Notes: a model not told the origin generated them from the sequence alone. A DNA stretch of 64,000 bases from Thermococcus celer Vu 13 = JCM 8558 (GCF_002214365.1 NZ_CP014854.1:930001-994000); one strand, 5' to 3'; shown: positions 16,925 through 25,619, counted from the first letter of the stretch. Program-made: numbers and translations.

Positions 16925-17595
16925 TAGTGAGGGCAAAGAAACTGACCAAGCGCTTCGGCAGCGTCGTCGCCCTCGATTCCGTTGACCTTGAGATCCCGGG
17001 GGGTCTCACAGTGGTGGTGGGCCCCAACGGGGGAGGGAAATCGACGTTCATGAAGATTGCAACCGGCGCTTACAGGCCCAGCGGCGGGTGCATAGAGGTC
17101 CTGGGGAAGGATCCCTGGCGGGACGAGGGAGTAAAGAAGCGTCTGGGGGCCTCCTTCGATCCGCCTGCGCTACCCCCGTTAAGAACCGGGAGGGAGTGGC
17201 TGGAGTACGTATCCGAGGCGAGGGGCGGGAACGGACGGGACGTCACGGAGGCCGCGGAGACCTTCGGGATCGAGGGGTTCGTGGACAAGAGGGTGAGGGA
17301 TTACTCCGCCGGGATGAGGAAGAGGGTCAGCCTTGCCCAGGCTTTCGTCGGAGACCCGGAGCTGGTTTTCCTGGACGAGCCGCTGGCGAACCTCGACCTC
17401 GAGGGCATGAAGAACGTCGTTGGGGTTATTCAAAGAAAGCACGAGGAGGGCCTTAACCTCGTCGTTATCTCCCACATCTGGCGACCCTTCCTGGAGATGG
17501 CGGATTACGCCGTCTTCATAGCCGCGGGAAGGGTTCAGGCTTCGGGCGATCCGGACGAGGTTCTTCCGCTGATCGAGGGAGCCTTCCCGCTGTGA
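16921..17595 (+). CDS. ABC transporter ATP-binding protein
   Basis: A 224-residue nucleotide-binding domain. Walker A is GPNGGGKST, with Gly in place of the more usual Ala. The signature is YSAGMRKRVSLAQAF, Walker B is ELVFLDEPLANLD and the H-loop is VVISHI. The start is the GTG at 16921, which overlaps the previous stop (GTGA) and has GGGGTGA upstream; the ATG at 16903 is less likely. It pairs with the permease at 15699 to power export or gliding of an unknown substrate. Confidence 0.88.
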   Translation: MIVRAKKLTKRFGSVVALDSVDLEIPGGLTVVVGPNGGGKSTFMKIATGAYRPSGGCIEVLGKDPWRDEGVKKRLGASFDPPALPPLRTGREWLEYVSEARGGNGRDVTEAAETFGIEGFVDKRVRDYSAGMRKRVSLAQAFVGDPELVFLDEPLANLDLEGMKNVVGVIQRKHEEGLNLVVISHIWRPFLEMADYAVFIAAGRVQASGDPDEVLPLIEGAFPL

Positions 17596-17605
17596 GGTGG
17601 TGGAG

Positions 17606-19249
17606 ATGAAAGGGGGTGCGATCCTCATCGGGGCGATGCTCCTGCTGTCCATAGTGGCCGGTGCCGCTGGTGCGGTTTCGGGGGGCGGTTACGGAATACT
17701 CATCGTGGACTCCAGCTCGAGCGTCCTCATCCCTGAGAAGGGACTGAACTTCACGGCGCCGGCGTGGGTGAAGCTTCCGGCCTTAAAGGACGGTGAGAGT
17801 TACACCGTTATAACGAGGGTAAACGGCATGGAGGTAAAGATCCCGGTTAGGGTAAAAGAAGGGCTGACCACGATAGTCAAGCTGGACGAAAAGGGGATTA
17901 TGAAGGCCATCATATCAGAGGGCGCCGACCCCTCTGAACTGGAGTTCGGGGAACCCGTTACCCTCCCACCGAAACTCCCGGATTCGGGCTGGGTACCGAA
18001 ATGCGGTGTGTCAACCTACGGCCCCGTTGAGGGCAATGGACCACCGTTTGAGGTCGTGAAGGTTTACGGTGAACCCGACTACGTACTGCTGTTCAACGGC
18101 ACCCCCATCAGGGTGTGCGATGAGTACGAGATGGACGAGATCAGGGCTCACGACGACGGCTGGGCGATGGTGGGACACCGGCTCAACTGGACCAGCTACG
18201 TCCCGGATTACATGAGGGTCGAATTGAACTCGGAGCCCCGGGATTCCGCGGTTTTGATCTTCGGGGCGAGCCTCATAGTGCTTAGAACTCCCCTGACCCT
18301 CTCGTTACCCGTAATCAACGAGAGCGTCCACGGATACGGCTTCGATTTCACAGGGGACCGGGTGGATTTCGAGGTAAAACCAATAAAAGAGTACCCCATA
18401 ACCGTCGCCTCGAACATCACCTCTTCCAATGGCCTCGCTCCCCGCGTGAGCTTCATCGTGAACCCCGCCCCGGGAAGGAGGGCCAGGATAAGCGTCAACT
18501 TCACCGGGATTCTCAATGCCGTAAGCCTAAGGGCCGTGTACGGGATACCACCGGAGTACAGGAACCTTCCCAGCGGGATGGAAGAAACCCCCGGAGGAAC
18601 CCCGCAGAGTAACGGGAAGGCAGAGGGGGACACCGAAAACGAAACCGTCGTAACCCCAACACCCGAGAACGCGACGCTCGTGATCGAGACTCACCCGGAA
18701 GAAGTGGAGGTTTACGTGGATGGAGAGCCAGTTTGCAGGGGCGGTTGTACTTTGAACCTCACCCCCGGAGAGCACGGGGTCGAGGGGCGGGCCAAGGGTT
18801 TCGTGAAGTGGAGCAAAAGAGTGGTGCTCTCACCGGGCGAGCGTGTAAACCTGAACATAACCCTGTTGCCCTATCCGAGGTTCCGCGTGGTTTCGGTGCC
18901 CGAGGGGGCGGAACTTTTCGTCGATGGAAAACCCTCTAACTGCACCACCCCCTGCAACCTCACCCTCACCCCGGGAACTCACGAGCTGGTCTTCAAGAAG
19001 GAGGGTTTCAGGGATTACAGAACCGAGGTTGAGGTTCACGCGGGGGACGGCGGGGTCATAACCGTGTCGCTGACCGACCTGAGCGGCAGAAAATACTCTC
19101 TGGACCCCAGGCTAAGGGGAGGAAACCGGGGCGAAGAGGCCTGGGAGGAAAGAACTACGGGAAGGCTCCCGTTATCTTCCACAACAGCCTACGTGCTCGG
19201 GGGAGTCCTGATCCTCGGAGCCGCTCTGCTGGTCGCCCGAAAACTTTGA
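17606..19249 (+). CDS. PEGA-domain surface protein with C-terminal membrane anchor
   Basis: A 547-residue exported protein. It has an N-terminal signal (ILIGAMLLLSIVAGAAGAV), a large beta-rich extracellular region with many Asn sequons, a Pro/Thr linker near residue 350, and two tandem PEGA domains: VYVDGEPVCRGGCTLNLTPG and LFVDGKPSNCTTPCNLTLTPG, each with a Cys pair. It closes with a membrane helix and a short basic tail (AYVLGGVLILGAALLVARKL). PEGA domains are found in surface proteins and may bind cell-wall or S-layer material. It ends the ABC operon, with its start 10 bases after the ATPase stop. Confidence 0.78.
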   Translation: MKGGAILIGAMLLLSIVAGAAGAVSGGGYGILIVDSSSSVLIPEKGLNFTAPAWVKLPALKDGESYTVITRVNGMEVKIPVRVKEGLTTIVKLDEKGIMKAIISEGADPSELEFGEPVTLPPKLPDSGWVPKCGVSTYGPVEGNGPPFEVVKVYGEPDYVLLFNGTPIRVCDEYEMDEIRAHDDGWAMVGHRLNWTSYVPDYMRVELNSEPRDSAVLIFGASLIVLRTPLTLSLPVINESVHGYGFDFTGDRVDFEVKPIKEYPITVASNITSSNGLAPRVSFIVNPAPGRRARISVNFTGILNAVSLRAVYGIPPEYRNLPSGMEETPGGTPQSNGKAEGDTENETVVTPTPENATLVIETHPEEVEVYVDGEPVCRGGCTLNLTPGEHGVEGRAKGFVKWSKRVVLSPGERVNLNITLLPYPRFRVVSVPEGAELFVDGKPSNCTTPCNLTLTPGTHELVFKKEGFRDYRTEVEVHAGDGGVITVSLTDLSGRKYSLDPRLRGGNRGEEAWEERTTGRLPLSSTTAYVLGGVLILGAALLVARKL

Positions 19250-19258
19250 GCTCTCTTT

Positions 19259-19729
19259 TTATCCCATTCCCCCGAACACCCCCAGCGCCGGGAGCACCGT
19301 TATCCCCATGCTGAGCACTCCGCCGAGGATCAGCGCCGGAATCGTCTGCCCCTTCTCGATGCCGAGGAGGTAGGCCGCCAGAGCCCCCGTCCAGACGCCG
19401 GTTCCGGGGAGGGGAACCGCCACGAAGAGCGTCAGCCCGATGAACCCCCACCTCTCAACGTAGGGATGGGCTTTCCTCCTCACGCGCTCGACGTAGTGGA
19501 GGTAAAGCCCCGCAACCCGGTCCAGGGGGGTCCCCTCGAGCCAGAGCATGAGCCTGTCTATGTAGGGCAGAACAGCCGGAAGGAGGAGCGAGAGGAGCAG
19601 GACGCCGAGGGAGGCAACCGCGAGGGTCCCCCAGAGTGGATAGCCCCTGCCTATGCCGTAGACGATGGCGTAGCGTCCCTCGAACGTGGGAACCAGCGAC
19701 AGGACGAAGACCTCGAGGAGGTTATTCAA
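19259..19729 (-). CDS. Small multidrug-export-like membrane protein (COG2426)
   Basis: A 156-residue integral membrane protein. The pattern LSLVPTFEGRYAIVYGIGRG at the start and GFIGLTLFVAVPLPGTGVWTGALAAYLLG in the middle is diagnostic of the COG2426 family, once called small multi-drug export proteins. These have two re-entrant PxPG-like motifs, and transport activity is not established. It overlaps the end of the PAP2 gene by 8 bases on the same strand, so the two are co-transcribed. Confidence 0.82.
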   Translation of the reverse strand: MNNLLEVFVLSLVPTFEGRYAIVYGIGRGYPLWGTLAVASLGVLLLSLLLPAVLPYIDRLMLWLEGTPLDRVAGLYLHYVERVRRKAHPYVERWGFIGLTLFVAVPLPGTGVWTGALAAYLLGIEKGQTIPALILGGVLSMGITVLPALGVFGGMG

Positions 19730-20372
19730 CGTCCAGCACCCCCAGTCTGAGCTTTTTGATTACGGCTCTATACCACGGAAGCCACGCGCTCTCCGTGTAC
19801 TCGACCAGCATGAAGACCCACGGCCCGAGGAGCAGGCCGAAGAGGACGTCGCTGAACCAGTGAACGTGGAGGAGGAGCCTTGAGAAGGCTATCCCTATCG
19901 CCCAGCCCCACCAGAGTGGCCAGAGCCTTCTCCAGCGCCGGCTCAGGAAGTAAGCGAGCACCGCGGCCCTCGTCGTGTGGCCCGAGGGAAAGGCGAAGTA
20001 GTCGGCGTTCTTCAGCGATTCGAGGAGGCCCCAGTGAACCCCGGCCTCTCCGGGGCGGGGAACGCCGGTTAGAACCTTCAGCAGGCCGACCACCAGCATG
20101 GCGACGATGAGACTGAGGATTAACTCGAGGGTGGGCCTGCTCAGCTTGCCCCCTTTTACAACGTCCCACAGGAGGAAGGCGAGGACGTAGAGGGCAACCG
20201 CGACAAAACTCGCCGTATCGGTGAGGAGATGGACAAAAGAGCCTCCTGAGGGAAGAACCAAGTCTACCCAAGTATCAATGCCATTGAAACGCCTAACCCA
20301 TTCAGCAAGAAGCAGGAAAATTATAAGAGCCGTGAATGCCAGTATAGCCCGATATTTGGCGCTTTTACTCAT
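19722..20372 (-). CDS. PAP2-family lipid phosphatase (hybrid gene with a replaced 5' end)
   Basis: A 216-residue membrane phosphatase. The three PAP2 motifs are present: KVLTGVPRP, PSGHTTRAAV and SRLLLHVHWFSD. The family dephosphorylates phosphatidate or polyprenyl pyrophosphate at the membrane. The first 40 codons (MSKSAKYRAIL...WVRRFNG) are AT-rich and differ from the orphan 5' end at 24208-24314, while 86 bases beginning at the PSGGSFVHLL region are identical to that fragment. The gene therefore appears to be a chimera made by insertion of a 4-kb island. The ATG at 20372 overlaps the upstream gene's stop. Confidence 0.85.
   Translation of the reverse strand: MSKSAKYRAILAFTALIIFLLLAEWVRRFNGIDTWVDLVLPSGGSFVHLLTDTASFVAVALYVLAFLLWDVVKGGKLSRPTLELILSLIVAMLVVGLLKVLTGVPRPGEAGVHWGLLESLKNADYFAFPSGHTTRAAVLAYFLSRRWRRLWPLWWGWAIGIAFSRLLLHVHWFSDVLFGLLLGPWVFMLVEYTESAWLPWYRAVIKKLRLGVLDVE
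20171..20256. repeat. 86-bp direct repeat, left copy (within PAP2 gene)
   Basis: This block, from GGAGGAAGGCGAGGACG to GAGGGAAGA, recurs exactly at 24122-24207 in the same orientation, 3951 bases away. It codes for part of PAP2 on the minus strand. Beyond 20256 the two copies diverge but still encode homologous PAP2 N-terminal residues. Confidence 0.95.
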
Positions 20373-20649
20373 TCTTTCTGCCCCCCTTAGTGACCACTGC
20401 GACAAAGAACAGGGCTATCACCAAGAACTCCATGAACTTTGTAATGAGATCCAAGGTGGTGTTTTCTATATTCGGCAGGACTATGTCCATGTGCTCCACG
20501 AGCTCCTTTACCGCATAAAGCAGAAACGCGAACGACACTATAAGGAACTTTCTAAGTCTTGTATTCTGGTATGCGATTAGTGAGGCGCCAGTAAGAATAA
20601 GTGAGAATGCAACAATGCCAAGGCTCAAGAGTTGTTCTATATCCAGCAC
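20365..20649 (-). CDS. Small three-helix membrane protein
   Basis: A 94-residue protein with three hydrophobic segments (LGIVAFSLILTGASLIAY, FLIVSFAFLLYAVKEL and FMEFLVIALFFVAVV) and a short Lys/Arg-rich tail. The start is the GTG at 20649, because GGAGGGGGTGAT sits four bases ahead. It is translationally linked to the regulator upstream (stop to start 1 base) and to PAP2 downstream (8-base overlap). Such three-helix proteins often accompany archaeal winged-helix regulators. Function unknown. Confidence 0.65.
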   Translation of the reverse strand: MLDIEQLLSLGIVAFSLILTGASLIAYQNTRLRKFLIVSFAFLLYAVKELVEHMDIVLPNIENTTLDLITKFMEFLVIALFFVAVVTKGGRKNE

Positions 20650-20650
20650 T

Positions 20651-21184
20651 TTAATCACCCCCTCCAAACTCCATAAATATGTCCACGATCCTATCCGCCC
20701 ACCTCTCGAGCAGACTCGGATAATAGTTCTGAATCAGCTTGATAAAGAGCTCAGCATCCCCCGTAAAGTAGTATTTCACAAATTTTCCATCCTTTATGGA
20801 TCGAACGAGGTGCAACTTCTCTAGCTTATCGACATAATAATTGACTGTGGGCGCAGAAAGATCCAGCTCATCACACAGCTCCTTCTGGGTAACCCCTGGC
20901 TTTGTTATCATAAACATTACTATCCCCCTTAAGTTCTCACTGGACAATAGTGTCAAGACGTCCTTTTCACTTTCATCGAAGATACCAACCGGAAAGTAGT
21001 GCCGCTTTAACCCACTTCTCCTTGAGGTGATCAATCCGAGCTTCTCCAGCCTGTGGACGTGATACTGAAGATCGCCTTTGGCCAGACCAAGTCTTCGAGA
21101 TAGCTCGTTGAAGTTTAAGCCAGGATTTTCTTTGATGAATTCGAGCACGAGCTTGGTACGTTCATTGAGTCTTCCGCTACTCAT
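20651..21184 (-). CDS. Tandem winged-helix transcriptional regulator
   Basis: A 177-residue cytoplasmic protein with two winged-helix domains. The first is residues 8-65 (GLNFNELSRRLGLAKGDLQYHVHRLEKLGLI) and the second about 75-150 (GVTQKELCDELDLSAPTVNYYVDKLEKLHLV). This resembles archaeal regulators of membrane and surface genes. ATG at 21184 follows AAGGAGA. It heads the minus-strand operon with a membrane protein and PAP2 and is divergent from the PepSY gene, so it probably controls one or both sides of the island. Confidence 0.82.
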   Translation of the reverse strand: MSSGRLNERTKLVLEFIKENPGLNFNELSRRLGLAKGDLQYHVHRLEKLGLITSRRSGLKRHYFPVGIFDESEKDVLTLLSSENLRGIVMFMITKPGVTQKELCDELDLSAPTVNYYVDKLEKLHLVRSIKDGKFVKYYFTGDAELFIKLIQNYYPSLLERWADRIVDIFMEFGGGD

Positions 21185-21591
21185 AGTTCTCCTTGGATAC
21201 GTATGCCCTGACTCTTAATTAAGGTTTTGTGGTTCAGTTTTAGAAGTGTTCTTAGGGTGGTATTGGCTTTATTACCTTTTGAAAGCCTCGTCCTTTGGGG
21301 CGGGGATTCATTAAACTACCCCGATAACCATCGAACAATCAAAACTAAACTCTTGTGAGTCTTGCCAACATAATAACACTTCAAAGAGGCCACCCGACGA
21401 GACGACCACCGGCTGTTAAGCCCATCGTTAAGCGATTGAAAACTCTGCCTCGAACCGCAAAGGAGAGGAGTAAGGTAGATTAAGACCCGACATTTCAAAA
21501 AGTGAACCAATACTTCGAGAATTGAGCCAGAAGGGATATATAATAGCTTACTCACGTATTAAACTGAAGAACTTGAAGGGGGTGATAAACC
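21185..21591. other. 407-bp gap between divergent genes
   Basis: No credible gene is visible. The minus-strand promoter area is CTTAATTAAG near 21215-21225. The plus-strand gene has the TATA-like GGATATATAATAG (21534-21546). Between them is low-quality coding-like sequence in several frames with stops, and a GC-rich hairpin at 21287-21306 that looks like the right end of an IS200/IS605-type element. A degenerate insertion-sequence remnant is the likeliest content. Confidence 0.4.
21287..21306. mobile_element. Possible IS200/IS605-type right-end hairpin remnant
   Basis: CCTCGTCC-TTTG-GGGCGGGG forms an 8-bp stem (two G-U pairs) with a 4-base loop, followed by ATTC. Similar hairpins ending GCGGGGATTC close TnpB-carrying elements in archaea. 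No intact transposase is present and I cannot define a left end, so this is a relic at best. Confidence 0.3.
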
Positions 21592-22104
21592 ATGAGGATA
21601 TGGAAATTCAGCATTGGTCTGAAAACTGCTGCAGTAATAGCGGCACTGATAATGGCAGTGAGCATTGGAGCGTTTGCAACGGCGGCATCAAACACAACCA
21701 CTAGTCCTGTACAAGGTGACTATCAGTCACCCAACTACATTGGCAGCATAAAGGTTACCGATAGGGGATTGAACGAAACCCAGGAGGCAAAAACCCTCCA
21801 GAGTCTGGCAGGTATAACCCCACAGCAGGCCAAGAGCGCCGCACTTTCAAAGGTAAAAGGAAGCGTAATCAAGGTTGAGCTGGACAACGAGAATGGATAC
21901 CTTGTCTACTCCGTGGAGGTCAAGGCAAGCAATGGAATTATCAAGGATGTAAAGGTCGATGCAGGCGACGGAAAGGTGCTCTACATAGACAGCGGAAATG
22001 ACAGAGAAGGAGAGGATAGCAAAGAGATAGAAACCGGCACCTCTACAGACTTGACCGACTCCGATAGCATAAATGAGGAGGTTTCACAGGGGAGTGAGGA
22101 CTGA
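21592..22104 (+). CDS. Secreted PepSY-domain protein
   Basis: A 170-residue exported protein: an N-terminal signal (IGLKTAAVIAALIMAVSIGAFA), then a PepSY domain (ITPQQAKSAALSKVKGSVIKVELDNENGYLVYSVEVKASNG, ending in KVDAGDGKVLYI) and a highly acidic Ser/Thr/Asp/Glu tail without a second anchor. PepSY domains inhibit proteases or sense outside signals. The ATG follows GGGGGTGATAAACC and a clear TATA box. It is divergent from the winged-helix regulator, and its codons are more AT-rich than the flanking chromosome. Confidence 0.8.
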   Translation: MRIWKFSIGLKTAAVIAALIMAVSIGAFATAASNTTTSPVQGDYQSPNYIGSIKVTDRGLNETQEAKTLQSLAGITPQQAKSAALSKVKGSVIKVELDNENGYLVYSVEVKASNGIIKDVKVDAGDGKVLYIDSGNDREGEDSKEIETGTSTDLTDSDSINEEVSQGSED

Positions 22105-22184
22105 ATTCTCCTTTCATTTTTTATATCGAGTTAACGGTTTGAGAAGTATGAACTTTCGAGGAGACAAAAGTGAGATGAAGGAAC

Positions 22185-23057
22185 ATGATGGATATCAGCA
22201 CATACACTGCAATCATCCGCTCCCTGGATAACAAGAGTCTGGAGCTTTTGGGGATAGCGCTGGCTTTGTATTATACAAGCACCCTCATATATGCTCTCCG
22301 CTGGAAAATAGTGCTCGCAGGGATGGGGAGAGACCTTCCCCTGCTGGACCTTCTGAAGGTAACCCTCTCATCGATTTTTGTAAACAACGTGACCCCCATG
22401 AGCAGGGGAGGCGGGGAGATACTTAGGGTTACATGGGTCTCAAAGAAGCACCAGATACCCATAGCACTATCAACCATAAGCATTGTTTATGAGAGGATTG
22501 TGGAGATAGTTCCCGTGATGTTTTTGCTCCTGCTGGGTATCACATACTTTGCAGCCCAGGTACTGTCAATCGCGGCTCTATTCATGCTTTTCATCCTTCT
22601 CATATGGCTCAAGTGGGAGGAGTTCATAAGGATATCCGTGAAGATCCTGAAGATACAGCTCACACAGGAGGAGCTGCTTAAAATAAGTGAACTAAAGAGA
22701 AAACCTTCTCTGAACATCCTGGCGGTGGGTTTAAGCTCGATGGTGTGGATTCTGGACATTGCACGCCTCAAGCTCATAGCCCTTGCATTTGGATGGGATC
22801 CCAACATCGGGCTCCTTGCATTGATATCCCTGGCCAACCTGCTCTTCGGGTTGATGGCATTTACACCCGGGGGGGTGGGCATAGTGGAGGGAGGACTCTT
22901 CGGCACGCTCACATATTTTGGGATCCCCTCCACACTCGCCATCTCAGTGACCCTGATAGAGCGCTTTATTTCCTATGTCCTGAGCACCATAGTGGGTTTT
23001 CTCGTGTTAATAGGTTCGGGAGGGGTTGAGTTATGGAAAGCTTTAAAATCGCATTAG
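22185..23057 (+). CDS. Flippase-like membrane protein (UPF0104 / LPG-synthase membrane-domain family)
   Basis: A 290-residue protein with seven or eight membrane helices. The pattern YYTSTLIYALRWKIVLAGMG at the start, then NNVTPMSRGGGEILR and FTPGGVGIVEGG, matches the UPF0104 family related to the membrane part of lysylphosphatidylglycerol synthase and AglD partners. Such proteins are thought to move or present glycosylated lipids. ATG at 22185 or 22188. It overlaps the start of a glycosyltransferase by 24 bases, which supports a joint role in a surface glycolipid. Confidence 0.8.
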   Translation: MMDISTYTAIIRSLDNKSLELLGIALALYYTSTLIYALRWKIVLAGMGRDLPLLDLLKVTLSSIFVNNVTPMSRGGGEILRVTWVSKKHQIPIALSTISIVYERIVEIVPVMFLLLLGITYFAAQVLSIAALFMLFILLIWLKWEEFIRISVKILKIQLTQEELLKISELKRKPSLNILAVGLSSMVWILDIARLKLIALAFGWDPNIGLLALISLANLLFGLMAFTPGGVGIVEGGLFGTLTYFGIPSTLAISVTLIERFISYVLSTIVGFLVLIGSGGVELWKALKSH

Positions 23058-24200
23058 CTTCGGATTGGTTCTTTCCGAGTGTTGGAGGTATAGAATATCA
23101 CATCCATGATCTGGCCACGCATCTGGCCATGAGGGGGTCATGAAGTTCATGTGATAACGAGATTCGGGGATTTCCCCGATGAGGAGCTCCCCTATGAAGT
23201 TCACCGGTTCAGGGGGAGAATAACCATAAACAGCTTCCATGTGAGCGTCGGTACCGGCATGTTGAGAGAGGTGAATGAACTCTACAAGAAGGAGCATTTT
23301 GACATAACCCACGGACACAGCATATATTCACCCATAGCGGTGGGCGTCTCAAATCTTTCGAGCGGAATAAGGGGGACTCCAAGTCTGATAACGAACCACT
23401 CCCTCCTCGGGAGCTCCATGCTGAATCCCGCATACACCGCAATACTGAGGCTGTCCCTCCGCAAGGTTAACTCTTTCATAGCTGTTAGCGAAGCTGTCGA
23501 GAGGGATTTACGCTCCATTCTTGGAAAAAGTTTGAAGGGCAGGGCCACTTATGTCATCCCCAATGGCATAGATACGGAGTTCTGGAAGCCCGCAGAGGAC
23601 GGGGAGACGTGGAAGGAGAGGATGGGCATGAAGGGTCTGGTTGTAACGACCACTTCGAGGCTGACGAAGAGGAAGAGGATACACGTTATCCCAAAGATTG
23701 CAAGGATCATGAAGAGGGAGTACGGAGGGGATGTGACCTTTTTGATAATTGGAGACGGTCCCGAAAGGAGAAACATAGAGAACCTGATCAGGAGTTACGG
23801 TGTTGGGGATGTCGTTAAGCTCGTTGGGAGGCAGCCAAGGGAAAAGGTGAGGGATTATCTGCAGGCAAGTGACCTCTATCTTTCACCCACCATATACGAG
23901 GCATTCGGGATAGCTGCCCTTGAGGCTTTGGCTTGCGGTGTCCCCGTTGTCGCCAACAACCACGGGGGCATAAGTGAAATTGTCGAGCACAGCAGAACAG
24001 GGCTGGTTTCCCAGGATGATTCCGGGCTGGTGCAGAATTTAATATCTCTGATTTCCGATGAAGAGAAGAGAGAAGAAATGAGCAGAAATGCAAGGGAAAG
24101 CGTGAAAAATCGTTTTAACTGGGAGGAAGGCGAGGACGTAGAGGGCAACCGCGACAAAACTCGCCGTATCGGTGAGGAGATGGACAAAAGAGCCTCCTGA
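23034..24200 (+). pseudogene. Glycosyltransferase family 4 gene, frameshifted and cut at its 3' end
   Basis: ATG at 23034 opens MESFKIALASDWFFPSVGGIEYH, the GT4 N-terminal motif, and stops after MRGS. One G too many in the run 23133-23137 shifts the frame; the next frame gives GHEVHVITRFGDFPDEE and a normal GT4 body with VIPNGIDTEFW, VGRQPREKVRDYL and SPTIYEAFGIAALEALACGVPVV. After FNWEE (about 24129) homology stops, where the 86-bp repeat begins, so the final 15-20 residues of a normal GT4 are replaced by antisense PAP2 sequence. Inactive or altered unless the G-run is a sequencing error. Confidence 0.8.
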
Positions 24201-24207
24201 GGGAAGA
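24122..24207. repeat. 86-bp direct repeat, right copy
   Basis: Identical to 20171-20256 in the same orientation. On the minus strand it continues an orphan PAP2 5' end (24208-24314). On the other side it abuts the truncated glycosyltransferase. It marks the right junction of the island. Confidence 0.95.
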
Positions 24208-24314
24208 GCCGAGCTCACCCATCCGTCTATTTCGGTTAACGCACCGGTGACCTCGAGGGCCAGCAGGGCGATGATAGTGAGGGTCAGGATGATGACTTTA
24301 CCTTCAAACCTCAT
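24122..24314 (-). pseudogene. Orphan 5' fragment of a PAP2 phosphatase gene
   Basis: ATG at 24314 follows AAGGTGCC and encodes MRFEGKVIILTLTIIALLAL, then EIDGWVSSALPSGGSFVHLL, TDTASFVAVALYVLAFL, which is the start of PAP2. Homology ends at 24122; the frame then reads antisense to the glycosyltransferase. Its high GC content fits the surrounding chromosome. This is most likely the original 5' end of the PAP2 gene whose remainder is now at 19722-20256. Confidence 0.85.
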
Positions 24315-24352
24315 GGCACCTTAGAGGACGAAGCCGGTAAAAAAGCTTTTCC

Positions 24353-24934
24353 TCAGATGATCCCCGCCCCGTAGAGCGCATGATACGTCTTGAGGAGCGC
24401 TTGATGAACCCTCTTCGGCCCGAAGGTCCTCACCGCCTTCCCGAGACCCTCGTTGTACACCCTCCGCAGGATGAAGTCGGTCTCGCGGCTTAGGTTGAGC
24501 CTTTCCCTGTTCTCGAGGTAGAGGCGCGCTATCTCGCCCGGCTCGCGGTAGTTCAGGCCCTTCAGCCACTTGAGGGGAATCCCGTCCTCGAGGCGCTTCA
24601 CGACCTCGAAGCCTATCACCGTAACCTCGTCGTCACCGTGGAGTTCACCGTATATTCGGTTGAGCTCCCGCAGGAGTTCCTTAACGTCTGAAAAGCCGTC
24701 TCTCCTTGCGTCTTCGTTGGTGAGTTCTCTGACCGTTTTCTTCTCGACGCGGGTTATCCGAACCTTCGCCACCGCGGTGTCGCTCGGCGTGAGGACGAAG
24801 TAGACCTCGCTCCCCGGCCTCGCCTCGTAGTCCCCGTAGCGTATCGTGGTGACCTTATCGCCACGCAGGACCCTCGACTTGTAGGTGGAGTCAATCAGCA
24901 TGAACTTCCTTATCTGAACGCTCTTCCTCCTCAA
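24353..24934 (-). CDS. ASCH-domain protein
   Basis: A 193-residue cytoplasmic protein. Residues 10-95 show the ASCH (PUA-like) pattern: [25 protein letters not shown], the strands [10 protein letters not shown] and [16 protein letters not shown], and TVIGFEVV. The C-terminal 80 residues are helical and basic. The fold suggests binding of RNA or a modified nucleotide; no specific role is known. A TTG start at 24934 is weakly supported by GGGGGG upstream; the ATG at 24901 is an alternative. It overlaps the end of the HAD gene in either case. Confidence 0.75.
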   Translation of the reverse strand: MRRKSVQIRKFMLIDSTYKSRVLRGDKVTTIRYGDYEARPGSEVYFVLTPSDTAVAKVRITRVEKKTVRELTNEDARRDGFSDVKELLRELNRIYGELHGDDEVTVIGFEVVKRLEDGIPLKWLKGLNYREPGEIARLYLENRERLNLSRETDFILRRVYNEGLGKAVRTFGPKRVHQALLKTYHALYGAGII

Positions 24935-25619
24935 GGTTCAGCCCCCCGACTATGTTGAGGACGTCCTCAAGCCGCTCAACCGTGAAGTCCGCGTGGTCGA
25001 GGTACTCCAGCTCCCTGTCGGCGTACTTGCCGTACCTGAACCATATCGTGTTCATCCCTACCCTCTTGGCGCCGTAGATGTCCGAGTAGAGCCTGTCGCC
25101 GACCATCACAGCCTCCTCGGCTTTGACGTTCATCTTCCTCAGGGCCTTCTTGAATATCTTCGGATGAGGCTTCTTGACGCCGAGGTAGTCGGATATGAAG
25201 ACGCCGTCGAAGTAGTCGTCGAGGTCGAGGCGGATTATCTTCTCCCACTGCTTTATCGGGTCCCCGTCGGTGATGATACCCAGCCTGTAGTCGGCCTTCT
25301 TCAGCTCGAGGAGGAGCCTTCTCGCACCGTGAACGGTCTTCAGGTAGGCGAACTTCGTGTTGTGGTAGGCCACCACGCCCGCGGCGACCCACTTGGGGTT
25401 GTTCGGGAGGTCGAGCCGCCGGAGGAGGTAGTCGAAGTGCCTGGAGAAGTTGCTCCCGTACTCGTTTATCAGCTCGAGGAGCTCCCCGTAGGCGGTTTCA
25501 AAATCAACCGGGAGGCCGTGGCGTATCATGTTCTCCACGGCGTTCCGCCTCGCCATCTCCGCCAGTTTGCTCGTGTCGACGAGCGTATCGTCAAGGTCGA
25601 AGAAAACAGCCTTTATCAT
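24891..25619 (-). CDS. HAD-family hydrolase (haloacid-dehalogenase type)
   Basis: A 242-residue protein with all four HAD motifs: [10 protein letters not shown] (nucleophile and acid Asp), [19 protein letters not shown] (Lys) and [17 protein letters not shown] helical cap lies between motifs I and II. It probably dephosphorylates a small metabolite. It overlaps the ASCH gene downstream by up to 44 bases. Confidence 0.88.
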   Translation of the reverse strand: MIKAVFFDLDDTLVDTSKLAEMARRNAVENMIRHGLPVDFETAYGELLELINEYGSNFSRHFDYLLRRLDLPNNPKWVAAGVVAYHNTKFAYLKTVHGARRLLLELKKADYRLGIITDGDPIKQWEKIIRLDLDDYFDGVFISDYLGVKKPHPKIFKKALRKMNVKAEEAVMVGDRLYSDIYGAKRVGMNTIWFRYGKYADRELEYLDHADFTVERLEDVLNIVGGLNLEEEERSDKEVHAD

